25,775 bases of DNA, taken from an uncultured Victivallales bacterium. Lineage in GTDB: Bacteria > Verrucomicrobiota > Lentisphaeria > Oligosphaerales > JAFGRS01. Below are positions 16,567 to 24,218 of the stretch, piece by piece. The stretch's first letter is position 1. Every line of letters starts with the position of its first letter. Under the pieces are notes generated by a model, which was not told where the DNA came from, did no database searches, and worked only from the letters and a program-made list of their open reading frames with translations. The translations under genes and the position numbers were made by a program. The stretch is from contig CAILKC010000482.1 in assembly GCA_903834675.1 (NCBI GenBank), positions 1 through 25,775 of the forward strand, given 5' to 3'.

Positions 16567-16923
16567 TCACGCGTCCTCAGTCGACCCCTGGATTCCGGCA
16601 ATTATGGCATCTACATCGGACTCGCGGAAACGCAGGGATTTCGCCTTACGCGGGCTTAGGTACAGCCGGGGCAACCGGCCCGCTTCGGCCATGCGGAACA
16701 CGCTCTTCTTGCACACCGCAAGGCGGTCGGCCACTTCGTCCGTCCGCAACAGGCGATCCGGCATCTGCCTCGGCTCCACGGAGAGGCCCACGCGCAACGC
16801 GCGCACCATCGCCTTGGCAGCCCCCTGACGGAAGAGCCCGCCATGGACTGCGATTTTCACGAGCACGACCAGCCTCTCGACATCGGCCGGCGTGTAGCCC
16901 GGCTCCGCCATGCTGTCTACCAT
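16567..16923 (-). CDS. Excisionase/MerR-type helix-turn-helix protein
   Basis: 118 residues. The C-terminal ~60 residues form an HTH_17-type domain: LLRTDEVADRLAVCKKSVFR, then EAGRLPRLYLSPRKAK and RFRESDVDAIIAG. This is the standard pattern of excisionases and small DNA-bending regulators. The N-terminal half (LVVLVKIAVHGGLFRQGAAK) is unassigned. ATG 16923 is taken over a longer open frame because GGAAAGG lies about 9 bases upstream. The gene is divergent from the complete recombinase about 540 bp away and is its probable directionality factor; a 10-bp inverted repeat sits right at its start. Confidence 0.75.
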   Translation of the reverse strand: MVDSMAEPGYTPADVERLVVLVKIAVHGGLFRQGAAKAMVRALRVGLSVEPRQMPDRLLRTDEVADRLAVCKKSVFRMAEAGRLPRLYLSPRKAKSLRFRESDVDAIIAGIQGSTEDA

Positions 16924-16925
16924 TG

Positions 16926-16976
16926 TAACCTGCCTTTCCGGTGGCCAGCGCCTTGCAGCCTCCACCAGGCAGGTTA
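16926..16976. promoter_or_regulatory. Perfect 10-bp inverted repeat upstream of the excisionase-like gene
   Basis: TAACCTGCCT (16926-16935) and AGGCAGGTTA (16967-16976) are exact reverse complements. Their centres lie 41 bases apart, close to four helical turns, so two bound dimers would face the same side. The left arm is 2 bases from the start codon, consistent with autoregulation or with excisionase binding. Confidence 0.6.
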
Positions 16977-17465
16977 GCACGGCTGGTCGTGAGGGGCCAC
17001 AGAGTAGCGGCTCTGGATATGTTGCCGACGCCACTTCCCGGGTGACCCGATCTGGCAACCGTTGCCAGTGAGGCCCCAAGTCAGGGCTCTGCTGCGAGGC
17101 GGTGCCGCCCGTAGACGCTGGCCCTTTCCCCAGCTCTGGCCCAGCGGCCCCCGAGCGGGGTTGCGCTGCAGCCGGAAGCCGACGGCGCCTGGATTGGTGT
17201 GTCTCTATGCTCTTGCGGGCGAGCGTTTTTCGCACGCCAGAGCATCACTCACCCTCGCCAGGCCGGATTGCATCCGGTTGCTGCGTAGGCAGGCGAGGCG
17301 CCCCGAGATCCGCGCGGTCGGCGCCATTGAGACCTGCGATCCTCCCGGCAATAACGCTACCAAACTGATACCACAGGCGAGGAAGCGGGGCTATGGTAGT
17401 CAGCGTTGGTGCCGGCCGGGCATGGCGCAGAGGTTGCAGGGGATCGAGCCGGGAGGGTTCAGAAG
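16977..17465. other. Gene-free spacer between the excisionase-like gene and recombinase
   Basis: About 490 bp without a supported gene. It contains the palindrome at 17052-17068 and probably the recombinase promoter, which I cannot place. I see no tRNA in this stretch that could serve as an attachment site. Confidence 0.4.
17052..17068. repeat. 17-bp palindrome, copy A (reverse complement of 20838-20854)
   Basis: CTGGCAAC-C-GTTGCCAG has perfect 8-bp arms around one central base. The second copy at 20838-20854 carries G at the centre, so it is the exact reverse complement. The two copies flank the recombinase, RHH/VapC and phosphatase genes. Confidence 0.75.
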
Positions 17466-18653
17466 ATGGCGATGTTGCTCAAGCGGGGCGAGATGTGGTA
17501 CCTGGTCTACTGGCGCAAGGACGAACAGGGCCGCTGGAAAAAGATCTTCCGCACCACGAAGCAGAGGGATGAGTCTGTCGCCCGGCAGATGCTGCAGACG
17601 TTCGAGGCGGCGCGGGCCCGGACCCTGACCCGCGATGCGCTGCGGACGATCCTGGCCGAGGTGGGGGCCCCGGTCGGCGAGGAGCTCCGCCTGGCTGACC
17701 TGTGGGCGACGTACCTGGCACGGGCAGAGAAGACCGGCAGCGCGGCGCAGATACAGGCACGAGGGAACATGGTGGCCGCCTTCGTGCGCTGGATGGACCA
17801 GATGCACCCGGGCGTAACGGCGGTGCGGGATGTAGATGAGCGGATCGCGGCAGAGTACTGGCGCTGGTGCGCGGAGGACGGGAAGAGCCCGCGGACGCGC
17901 AACAACGTCCAGGCGCAACTGAAGGTCACCTGGCGCGGCATCATGGCGGAATACGGGTTGACGGTGAATCCGTGGGCCTTGCTGCCGCGGGACCTGGGTG
18001 GCGGGGAGAGGTACCAGATCCTGGAACTGGCGCAGATCGTCAGCATCTTCAGAAAGGCGATGGAGTTGACGGTGCCGGGCCTGGAGCCGGGCTTTTGGCC
18101 GGCAGCGATCCAGATGGGGCTCTACACCGGGCTGCGGGAGGGCGACATTGCGCAGCTTGAGTGGGATGAACTGCGGGTCCACGAGGGTGTGCTGATCCTG
18201 CAGCCCAACAAGACCAAGCGCTGGGGCGGCGACAGGTCGGCCGTACACACCCTGGATGCGCCCTGGGTGAAGCTGCTGCCAGCGCGCCCGCCGGAGCCTG
18301 CCAAGGGCTACGTCTGGCCCCAGGCCGCGGCCAGGGCGGCGTCGAGGTCGGGGATCCCCGGCTTCCGGGAGATCTGCCAGGCGGCTGGCGTGGCGACGGA
18401 ACGGGCGCCCACGGCGGCGGAAAGGCGCAAGAAGGCGGTGAAGCTGGTCACCTTCCATAGTCTTCGCCACAGCTTCGTGACCCTCCTGCTGCGCTCCGGC
18501 CGGATCACCGAGCGGGACCTGGTGGCGCAGGGGAACTGGTCGATGGAGGCGGTGGTCCGAGGCATCTACAACCACTCGAAGTTGGAGCAGGCCCGGGCGG
18601 CGGCAGCAAAGGTGGCCGCGGCCCTGCCCGAGGTGAACTGGCTGGGGGAATAA
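17466..18653 (+). CDS. Tyrosine recombinase/phage-type integrase, apparently complete
   Basis: 395 residues. Start at 17466 (MAMLLKRGEMW) with GGGAGGG 8 bases upstream; the frame is open 20 codons further. N-terminal arm (residues 1-40, YLVYWRKDEQGRWKKIF), core-binding domain (~75-175) and catalytic domain. Catalytic residues are visible: R224 (TGLREGD), a Lys region (PNKTKR), H331-x-x-R334 (HSLRHSF), W358 (GNWS) and Tyr368 (GIYNHS). All are in order, so activity is plausible. An excisionase-like gene is divergent upstream. It is not closely similar to the recombinase part of the chimera at 12911, which has a different HTH-insert architecture. Confidence 0.9.
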   Translation: MAMLLKRGEMWYLVYWRKDEQGRWKKIFRTTKQRDESVARQMLQTFEAARARTLTRDALRTILAEVGAPVGEELRLADLWATYLARAEKTGSAAQIQARGNMVAAFVRWMDQMHPGVTAVRDVDERIAAEYWRWCAEDGKSPRTRNNVQAQLKVTWRGIMAEYGLTVNPWALLPRDLGGGERYQILELAQIVSIFRKAMELTVPGLEPGFWPAAIQMGLYTGLREGDIAQLEWDELRVHEGVLILQPNKTKRWGGDRSAVHTLDAPWVKLLPARPPEPAKGYVWPQAAARAASRSGIPGFREICQAAGVATERAPTAAERRKKAVKLVTFHSLRHSFVTLLLRSGRITERDLVAQGNWSMEAVVRGIYNHSKLEQARAAAAKVAAALPEVNWLGE

Positions 18654-18672
18654 GGAGACAGCCCTGCCGGCC

Positions 18673-18703
18673 TTGACACCATGGTAAAGTGATGGTATCA
18701 CTT
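18673..18703 (+). promoter_or_regulatory. Promoter and operator of the RHH/VapC operon
   Basis: -35 TTGACA (18673-18678, perfect consensus), 17-base spacer, -10 TATCAC (18696-18701). The inverted repeat AAGTGAT-GGT-ATCACTT (18687-18703) covers the -10. Transcription would start within a few bases of ATG 18709, so the message may be nearly leaderless. Confidence 0.65.
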
Positions 18704-18708
18704 ATGGC

Positions 18709-18963
18709 ATGAAAACGATGACACACCGAACGACCTTCGCTCTCGATGGTACGACCACAAGTCGCCTCAAGCGCCTGGCCTCGATCTGGCAGGTATCGCA
18801 GGCGGAAGTCGTCCGCCGGAGCGTCCATCTGGCGGATCAGCGAGAACAGTCGGCTCCAGGCATCGAGGAACGCATTGAAGCCGGCAGACGTCTGCGTGAG
18901 AGTCTGCACGGTCGCGTGAACCCCGAAGACTGGATCCAGCAAGCTCACGACTCGCGCCGGTAA
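18709..18963 (+). CDS. Ribbon-helix-helix antitoxin (VapB-like)
   Basis: 84 residues. The N-terminal strand THRTTFALDG and helices SRLKRLASIW and SQAEVVRRSV follow the ribbon-helix-helix plan, which binds operators as a dimer of dimers. The C-terminal tail (EERIEAGRRLRESLHG) is the likely toxin-binding part. ATG 18709 is used; ATG 18718 is an alternative. The stop is 5 bases before the toxin start, and the operator at 18687-18703 suits autorepression. Confidence 0.8.
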   Translation: MKTMTHRTTFALDGTTTSRLKRLASIWQVSQAEVVRRSVHLADQREQSAPGIEERIEAGRRLRESLHGRVNPEDWIQQAHDSRR

Positions 18964-18968
18964 GTGCT

Positions 18969-19355
18969 ATGCCCACTGACGCTATACACCTCGACACCAA
19001 CTACCTCATCTACTACGCGAGTGGCGGACGTGAGGACGTGGTGGAGCACGTCGAGGCGTGGCTGCGCGAGGGGCGGTCGGTTCATGTCAGCGCCATGGCT
19101 TGGGCCGAATTCCAGTGCGGCCCGCTGACGGTGCGCCAACATGACCTCGCTAACGAGATGATCCATGGAGTCCTGCCGATCACTCGGGACACGGGTAACC
19201 TGGCCGGCCGGCTTTTTGCTGCTACTGGCAGGAGACCCCGTTCCCTGGCAGACTGCCTCATCGCGGCCTGCGCCATAGACGCACAGGCCGCCCTGGCCAC
19301 CAGCAACCGTGCCGATTTCGAACCCTTCGTTGCGCACGGGCTGCTGCTTGCCTGA
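18969..19355 (+). CDS. vapC: VapC-type PIN-domain toxin
   Basis: 128 residues, a normal length. PIN residues: D9 (HLDTNYLIYY), E47 (AWAEFQCGP), D95 (SLADCLIAACA) and D116 (SNRADFEPF). The presumed Mg-dependent endoribonuclease is inhibited by the RHH protein encoded just upstream. It belongs to a different branch from the PIN toxin at 8171. The strong hairpin at 19411-19431 could end the transcript. Confidence 0.88.
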   Translation: MPTDAIHLDTNYLIYYASGGREDVVEHVEAWLREGRSVHVSAMAWAEFQCGPLTVRQHDLANEMIHGVLPITRDTGNLAGRLFAATGRRPRSLADCLIAACAIDAQAALATSNRADFEPFVAHGLLLA

Positions 19356-19410
19356 GTTCGCCGCGGCCATGGTCGGCTTCACGCCTGGGGGCTGTTCGGG
19401 GTGCCGGATC

Positions 19411-19431
19411 CGGCGGTTTCTCTAACCGCCG
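19411..19431 (+). terminator. Strong hairpin downstream of vapC
   Basis: CGGCGGTT-TCTCT-AACCGCCG is a perfect 8-bp stem with a 5-base loop, 55 bases after the vapC stop. No U-tract follows, so this is a candidate terminator or RNA-stability element only. Confidence 0.4.
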
Positions 19432-19807
19432 ACCCGGTGGAGTCAGGCACGGCCGCGATGCCAACCAAGGCTACAACCGATGCCCTTGGTAGCAGTTCGG
19501 TAGCCGTTTGGCCCCACCGCCACCCCGGCCTTTCCTCCGCCCGGGGCAGGCGCGGGGTAGCCTGCCCGCCGCCGGAGGGCCAGTACCGCGCCCGGGCGGG
19601 CCAGGTGTAGGCGCGGGGTGCCATGACCGCGCCCAGACCGGGTTATTCGACCCGGCTCTCCTGCGCCCCGGGACATCAGGAACCGTCTCCGCAGGCCCGC
19701 GGACCTCGGCCCTGGCCGGCCGGGGCCGGGATTCGGGCGAACCGCCGAGCCCGAGTCCCGCGGCCGGCGCCAGGTCGGCGGTGGCGGGTGGCGGTGGTCT
19801 CGGCCGA

Positions 19808-19828
19808 GGGGGTGGGGCGGGTGGGGGG
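19808..19828 (+). other. G-quadruplex motif
   Basis: Four G-runs of 5, 4, 3 and 6 bases are separated by single bases T, C and T. Single-base loops give the most stable parallel quadruplexes. Confidence 0.7.
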
Positions 19829-20056
19829 CTATGGGCCGTCGCGAAAAGGCCGGTCCCGGTGTATGTCTCCAGTGGGGGAACACGCTGCGAAAATTTCCCA
19901 GGAAAAAACGGAATCTCATTGCCGCGCATGCGCACTGGCCCCCTGCCCCTGCCAGGTGCAGCGAACACCTGCCGCAGTAGGGTCGCCCCTACAACCGCTC
20001 GGAGGCACGGGCTGGCGAGACACATGCGGCAGACACGTTCGGGACTATGGTGATGG

Positions 20057-20689
20057 ATGTCCAAGCGTCCGTCTGCCGTCCTGTCGGTGACCCGCGTGCT
20101 GGAGGACTGGGAAGAGACCCCAGAGGCAACCTCACCGGATCAGCCAGGAGGTCAACGCGTGTTCCGTCACGTCCAACTGCCCGATCACGTTCGAGGCAGC
20201 CTTCTGCTGCACAGCATGCCCGGACGTCTTGAGTCGCTCGAGGTGGCCTGGGGGCAAGTCCGGGCCGACGGTGTGCAGGCCATCGTCAACCTGGCTCGGC
20301 CAGACGAGATCTGGGAGAAGTCGCCCGATTACGCGAAGGCGCTACAGAGCGGCCACCTGCCCTGCCCGGTTATCTCCTTCCCCATCCAAGACTACGGGAC
20401 CCCGCGCTCCCGCGAGGCGTTCTGGCAACTCACGGTCGACCTGGCCCGACGACTTGAGGCCGGCGAGCGGATCCTGGTGCACTGTGCGGCCGGTATCGGC
20501 CGAACCGGCACGCTGGCGACGTGCCTCCTGATCGCGCTGGGTGAGACGCAGGCAGCTGCCGCCAAGGCCGTGCGGACGGCCGGGTCCAGTCCGGAGACCG
20601 GTGGGCAGATGGGGATCGCTGCATGGTGTGTGGGGCGTAGGCAGCAGCATCACCCCCCGCCACACGACCAAGGCGGCCCTGACCAGTAG
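20057..20689 (+). CDS. Cysteine-dependent protein phosphatase (dual-specificity type)
   Basis: 210 residues. The P-loop HCAAGIGRTG (H142, Cys143, Arg149) is the HCx5R signature; D112 in FPIQDYGTP is the likely general acid. Preceding blocks LLHSMPGRLESLE and VQAIVNLARPDEIWEKSP match bacterial dual-specificity-like phosphatases, and VRTAGSSPETGGQ is the usual segment after the P-loop. The last ~35 residues (CVGRRQQHHPPPHDQ) look unlike the family and may reflect a frameshifted or replaced end. The start has only a weak ribosome binding site. Probably dephosphorylates protein Tyr/Ser/Thr or a small phosphate ester in the cytoplasm; substrate unknown. Confidence 0.8.
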   Translation: MSKRPSAVLSVTRVLEDWEETPEATSPDQPGGQRVFRHVQLPDHVRGSLLLHSMPGRLESLEVAWGQVRADGVQAIVNLARPDEIWEKSPDYAKALQSGHLPCPVISFPIQDYGTPRSREAFWQLTVDLARRLEAGERILVHCAAGIGRTGTLATCLLIALGETQAAAAKAVRTAGSSPETGGQMGIAAWCVGRRQQHHPPPHDQGGPDQ

Positions 20690-21105
20690 GCGCTCCACCT
20701 CCGCTCTCCCGCACTACGGAACGGGCCAGTCCAACCGTGAGGCCCATGTCTCAGCGCAGGACCCGTGGGGAGTGCCCCTACCTGCAGAGCATCGCACGCA
20801 TTGGCGGCCGCATCCTGATCGGCACTTCGCGCGGCAACTGGCAACGGTTGCCAGTTGGCCGCCCGCCGCTGCAGCATGCGTAGAAGGCGGAATGATCGCC
20901 CGCTACATTCCCCCGCAGCACGATCCGGCTCCGGCTGCTTCCGAAGCCGATCAGTGTGATGTAGTCGAGCGCTGCGAACCCCGCCATCATGGGGCGGCAG
21001 CGGGGCAGTGCATCGGGCCCCCAACGCCACCAGAAGGCGTGCGCGAGACGATGTCCATTCGGGCGGATGTCGCCGCCGGATGATTGCCAGATGCATTCTT
21101 GAGCC
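20690..21105. other. Gene-free spacer holding the second 17-bp palindrome
   Basis: About 415 bp without a supported gene. It carries the palindrome at 20836-20856. A 70-codon minus-strand frame (20990-20778) lacks a ribosome binding site and is not called. Confidence 0.4.
20836..20856. repeat. Extended palindrome, copy B of the 17-bp site
   Basis: AACTGGCAAC-G-GTTGCCAGTT has perfect 10-bp arms. Its inner 17 bases are the reverse complement of 17052-17068. It is a candidate regulator or recombinase binding site. Confidence 0.75.
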
Positions 21106-22371
21106 GTGAAGATGCCGCTCTACACTCCACAAGTCGATGCCGTCGCAGAGCACATTGGCAGGTCGCCATCGGGGAAGGTCCAGCGTCTCGACCTCGCCGA
21201 CCGGGTTGCCGCGGTGCTTGAGCAGGTGCGCCGCGTCAAGCCGCGGGAGCCCGACGGCGACCCGGCCTGGTCGTTCTGGGTGCGCTCCGAGCGCGGGCCG
21301 ATCTCGGCCTTCGGCGACTACCAGGACTTCGTCGACGCGGGCGAGGTCACGTCCCCGGCCGAATTCGAGGCGCTGTGGCGCGAGTACTACCCCGACCCGG
21401 TGAAATGGCACCAGATCAACGTTGTCTGCTTCCAGGAACGGGTGTTCTTTGCCGTAGACATCGGCTGCCGCTTCGAGGTAGACCTGGGAGCGCGGTCAGT
21501 GGAGGCGGCTGATGTCCGCGACCCCGGCATGGAGGGCTTCCTGGTGTGGTTGCTGGACCAGCTCGAGTCCGAGGTACAGACGCTGCTCAGAGACCTGGCG
21601 AGGTACAACGACTGCATCGAGCAGGATCTGCCTCTCGAGCACCGCTACGGCAGGATCAAGCGCCGCGTCCTCTGGGAGCAGGTCACGGGGGCCGAGCGGC
21701 TCGACGAAACGCTGGGGACCGCAGGGCTCTCCAGATTCGAGGCAGCCTTGCATGGGTCGGGTGCCGCCGCGACGATCGAGGCGATGACCGCCGACGACTT
21801 CCTCGGGTACTGCACGGTCTGCTACGACGCCAACGGCTGCTTCGTGGACGCGGCGGGCCCCCTGTCCCCGCGGGACAAGTACCGGCGCATGGCCGACGGG
21901 AGGGAGGCGGGACTGCTCAGCATTCCGGGCGACGACAGTGCCGCCTTCCGGGCCTGGTACGAGGGGGGCACTCGTAGCGGCGCCCACCCGTGGGAGATCT
22001 GCCGGGGCGGCAACTCGACCCACATCGCGCTACAGGTGGTCGCCGATGGGCCCCGCTGGCGGCTCTATCTTGCCGGCAGCAGCCATACGCGGGTCGTGGA
22101 GACCGCGCGCATGGCCATCGCCCTGCACGAGCACCGCGTGCCCTTCACCCTGGCCGAGGGCGACGCGATCCTGCGCATGCTCAAGGGCATCGACTTCGTG
22201 GGGTTGGTGCCGAAGAACGTGACGCCCAAGTACTGCCACGCCTGCTTCCCCGCCGAGGACCAGATCATCGACTTCCTCGATCCCTGGCATGAGCCGGAAG
22301 TGGCCAAGGCGGTCCGGGAGCACGCGCACTGGTACGCGCTGGCACCGTATGAGCTGGCCGCATGCCTCTGA
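21106..22371 (+). CDS. Uncharacterised 421-residue protein with two CxxC pairs
   Basis: I do not recognise a family. Start is GTG 21106 or ATG 21112 (MPLYTPQV); neither has a clear ribosome binding site. Composition and codon use look like genuine coding sequence. Two CxxC pairs, CTVC (C236, C239) and CHAC (C377, C380), could bind one zinc across the fold. The central part is helical and charged (FLVWLLDQLESEVQTLLRDL). Later blocks look structured: HPWEICRGGNSTHIALQV, WRLYLAGSSHTRVVETARMA, LRMLKGIDFVGLVP. No signal peptide or membrane segment, so cytoplasmic. It lies between a protein phosphatase and a phosphoesterase, all on the plus strand, which suggests but does not prove a shared pathway. 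Confidence 0.75.
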   Translation: MKMPLYTPQVDAVAEHIGRSPSGKVQRLDLADRVAAVLEQVRRVKPREPDGDPAWSFWVRSERGPISAFGDYQDFVDAGEVTSPAEFEALWREYYPDPVKWHQINVVCFQERVFFAVDIGCRFEVDLGARSVEAADVRDPGMEGFLVWLLDQLESEVQTLLRDLARYNDCIEQDLPLEHRYGRIKRRVLWEQVTGAERLDETLGTAGLSRFEAALHGSGAAATIEAMTADDFLGYCTVCYDANGCFVDAAGPLSPRDKYRRMADGREAGLLSIPGDDSAAFRAWYEGGTRSGAHPWEICRGGNSTHIALQVVADGPRWRLYLAGSSHTRVVETARMAIALHEHRVPFTLAEGDAILRMLKGIDFVGLVPKNVTPKYCHACFPAEDQIIDFLDPWHEPEVAKAVREHAHWYALAPYELAACL

Positions 22372-22497
22372 GATGCACCCGTCCTCCGAGGGGGGGCGCC
22401 GGGCGGCGGGTCACGGCTCGGCGCGGACAGGTTTGGCCGATGGGGCAGCTCGGGGCCAACCGTAACCGCGGCGACATGCCGAGGGAGTGAACTGACC

Positions 22498-23352
22498 ATG
22501 CGCTTCATCTACGTCACCGACCTCCATGGCTGGCAGCAGGGCTACGAGGCGACGCTCGAATGCGCCGGCAAGGAGGGCTGCACGGCCATCGTCAACGGCG
22601 GCGACATGCTGCCGAAGGGCTCGGGCATCCTGGAGGAACAGAGGTGTTTCATCACGTCATACCTGCGCGACTTTTTCCGGCGGTGCCATGAGCATGGGGT
22701 CTCGTACTACGGCATGTTCGGCAACGACGACCTCGCCTCGCGGCTCAAGTACTGGCGCGACGTGCTGCACAACAGTCAGGGTACTCTCGATCTGACGGAC
22801 CGCTGGCACCATGCCCAGGACGGGCTCTGGCTCCGCGGGGTGAACTGGGTCCCCGACCATCCCTTCGGACTCAAGGACTGGTCGGTTCTCGACACGAAGG
22901 ACTTCGAGAGGCCGCTGCAATTCTCCGACCCAGTCGTCTCAGGTCCGGCCGGCTTCGAACGCATACCTGACATCGAAGCGTTCTTCGCCGCGAGACCAAC
23001 CATGACGGAGATTCTCGATAGCATCGCTGAGGAGGCACCGGACATGTCACGTGCCATCGTGGTGGTCCATGCCCCGCCGGCTGGGGTTGGGCTTGCCACG
23101 CTGGGGGGAATCCTGAGCGGCAAGGACGTCGGATCGCAGGCGCTCCACGGCTGGATCCGGCGGTGTCAGCCGCTGCTGACGCTGCATGGGCATATCCACG
23201 AGTCGCCCGACGTCTCGGGCACACACACCGCGAGAATCGGGCGGACGGTCTGCCACCAACCGGGGCAGAAGGCGCAACAAGCCCTCACGTTGTCGATCGT
23301 TGAGATTGAGGGTCAAGACGTGAAGGTTGAGCGGCGCTTCCTGCGGGTTTGA
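22498..23352 (+). CDS. Calcineurin-like metallophosphoesterase
   Basis: 284 residues. Metal-binding motifs run in order: TDLHG (D8, H10), NGGDM (D36), GNDD (N76, D77), VVHAPP (H191) and HGHIHES (H230, H232). GNDD replaces the commoner GNHE/D, which I associate with one cytoplasmic subgroup. The C-terminal VCHQPGQ block is typical of it. The family hydrolyses phosphomono- or diesters using two metals; the substrate is unknown and could be nucleotide or nucleic acid. ATG 22498 has GAGGGAG about 10 bases upstream. The gene starts 127 bp after the uncharacterised CxxC gene. Confidence 0.87.
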   Translation: MRFIYVTDLHGWQQGYEATLECAGKEGCTAIVNGGDMLPKGSGILEEQRCFITSYLRDFFRRCHEHGVSYYGMFGNDDLASRLKYWRDVLHNSQGTLDLTDRWHHAQDGLWLRGVNWVPDHPFGLKDWSVLDTKDFERPLQFSDPVVSGPAGFERIPDIEAFFAARPTMTEILDSIAEEAPDMSRAIVVVHAPPAGVGLATLGGILSGKDVGSQALHGWIRRCQPLLTLHGHIHESPDVSGTHTARIGRTVCHQPGQKAQQALTLSIVEIEGQDVKVERRFLRV

Positions 23353-23428
23353 TCAGGACCGCTACAAGCCTGGCCCACATTGCGCGGTGAAAGAGCACCG
23401 CGCAGCCACGCCAAACGACAAGGGCCCC

Positions 23429-24160
23429 ATGGAAACCACGCCTGATGGTCCGAGACCCGTCGCCGCCGGGAACGATGGTGGGACCGCCGGTCCTCGCAGG
23501 CTGCGAAAAGCGAGTGCCGTGGGGGCTGTCGGTGAGCCGGTTGCCCTGAGTCGGGGAGAACTCTATGCGGAGGTCTGGTCGGTACCCATGCTCAGACTTG
23601 GCCCGAAGTATGGTCTGTCCGACGTGGGCCTGGCCAAGCTTTGCCGGAAGCACGACATTCCCCTCCCCCCGCGTGGGTACTGGGCCAGGAAGCAGCACGG
23701 CAAGGCAGTGAAACAGTCCCGCCTTCCAAGTCCTGAGCGGAATCCCAGCATAGAGATCCGCCCGTATCGTGCTGGGACGCAGATGCACGACGAGCAGGTC
23801 CGGTAGCGGGCCATGCAAGCTGTCCAAAGAGAGCGAGAGGAAGAAGCCGCCGTCCAGGTTCCCGACCGGCTCACCCGCCCGCATCCGCTGATCGTGCAGA
23901 CGCAGGAGGCCATTCGCGAGGGAGAAGAGAGACGGCAGAGCCGGTGGAGTTCCGGCACCTGGAGCGACCGGCTCAGCATTAGCGTTTCCGACGGCCTCCT
24001 GCCCCGGGCCCTGCGGATCGCCGATACGCTGATCAAGGAACTCGAACGGCGGGGATACAGTGTGGTGATCCGTCGCACGCAGTACGGAGGCCGGTATTCC
24101 TCGGCGGTCATCTTCGACGCCGTTCGTCCCGCCACCGCGCGCCTGCATGCAATCCGCTGA
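23429..24160 (+). pseudogene. Split gene: HTH-like LSRxELY-domain protein interrupted by in-frame TAG
   Basis: Two open stretches in the same frame (23429-23806 and 23807-24160) are separated by a single TAG at 23804-23806. The first carries LSRGELYAEVWSVPMLRLG, YGLSDVGLAKLCRKHDIPLP and PRGYWARK, a DNA-binding-like block I know from uncharacterised proteins. The second continues as expected for that family (QVPDRLTRPHPLI, DGLLPRALRIADTLIKELERRGYSV) and ends early at HAIR. Without the TAG it would be one ~243-residue product, still shorter than the usual relatives, so the 3' end also seems lost. Start ATG 23429 has AAGGG 4 bases upstream. Most likely decayed; readthrough is the alternative. 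Confidence 0.65.
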
Positions 24161-24165
24161 ACCCG

Positions 24166-24174
24166 TGCTACTAT
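24166..24174 (+). promoter_or_regulatory. Possible extended -10 upstream of the drmD-like gene
   Basis: TG-C-TACTAT gives an extended -10 with no good -35. It would place the transcript start about 40 bases before ATG 24219. Weak. Confidence 0.3.
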
Positions 24175-24218
24175 AGACGAGTTTCAGGCACGGGAGAGAC
24201 GTGCGAGGGCGCTCCCCT

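Larger units (their letters stand above)
19356..20056. other. Gene-free 700-bp stretch with hairpins and a G-quadruplex motif
   Basis: Long frames exist on both strands, but they are Pro/Arg/Gly-rich, overlap one another and have no recognisable domain; I treat them as GC-driven. It contains hairpins at 19411-19431 and 19638-19655 and a G4 motif at 19808-19828. Confidence 0.5.

Noticed and set aside
19620..19690. Possible tRNA-like fold around GGGTTATTCGACCC
   Set aside because: Only an isolated 6-bp hairpin is present; no acceptor, D or anticodon stems can be built around it.
19443..20064. Overlapping 150-197-codon frames on both strands between vapC and the phosphatase
   Set aside because: Pro/Arg/Gly-rich, mutually overlapping and without domains; explained by very high GC content.
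20778..20990. 70-codon minus-strand frame upstream of the CxxC protein
   Set aside because: No ribosome binding site and it runs across the palindrome; composition inconclusive.
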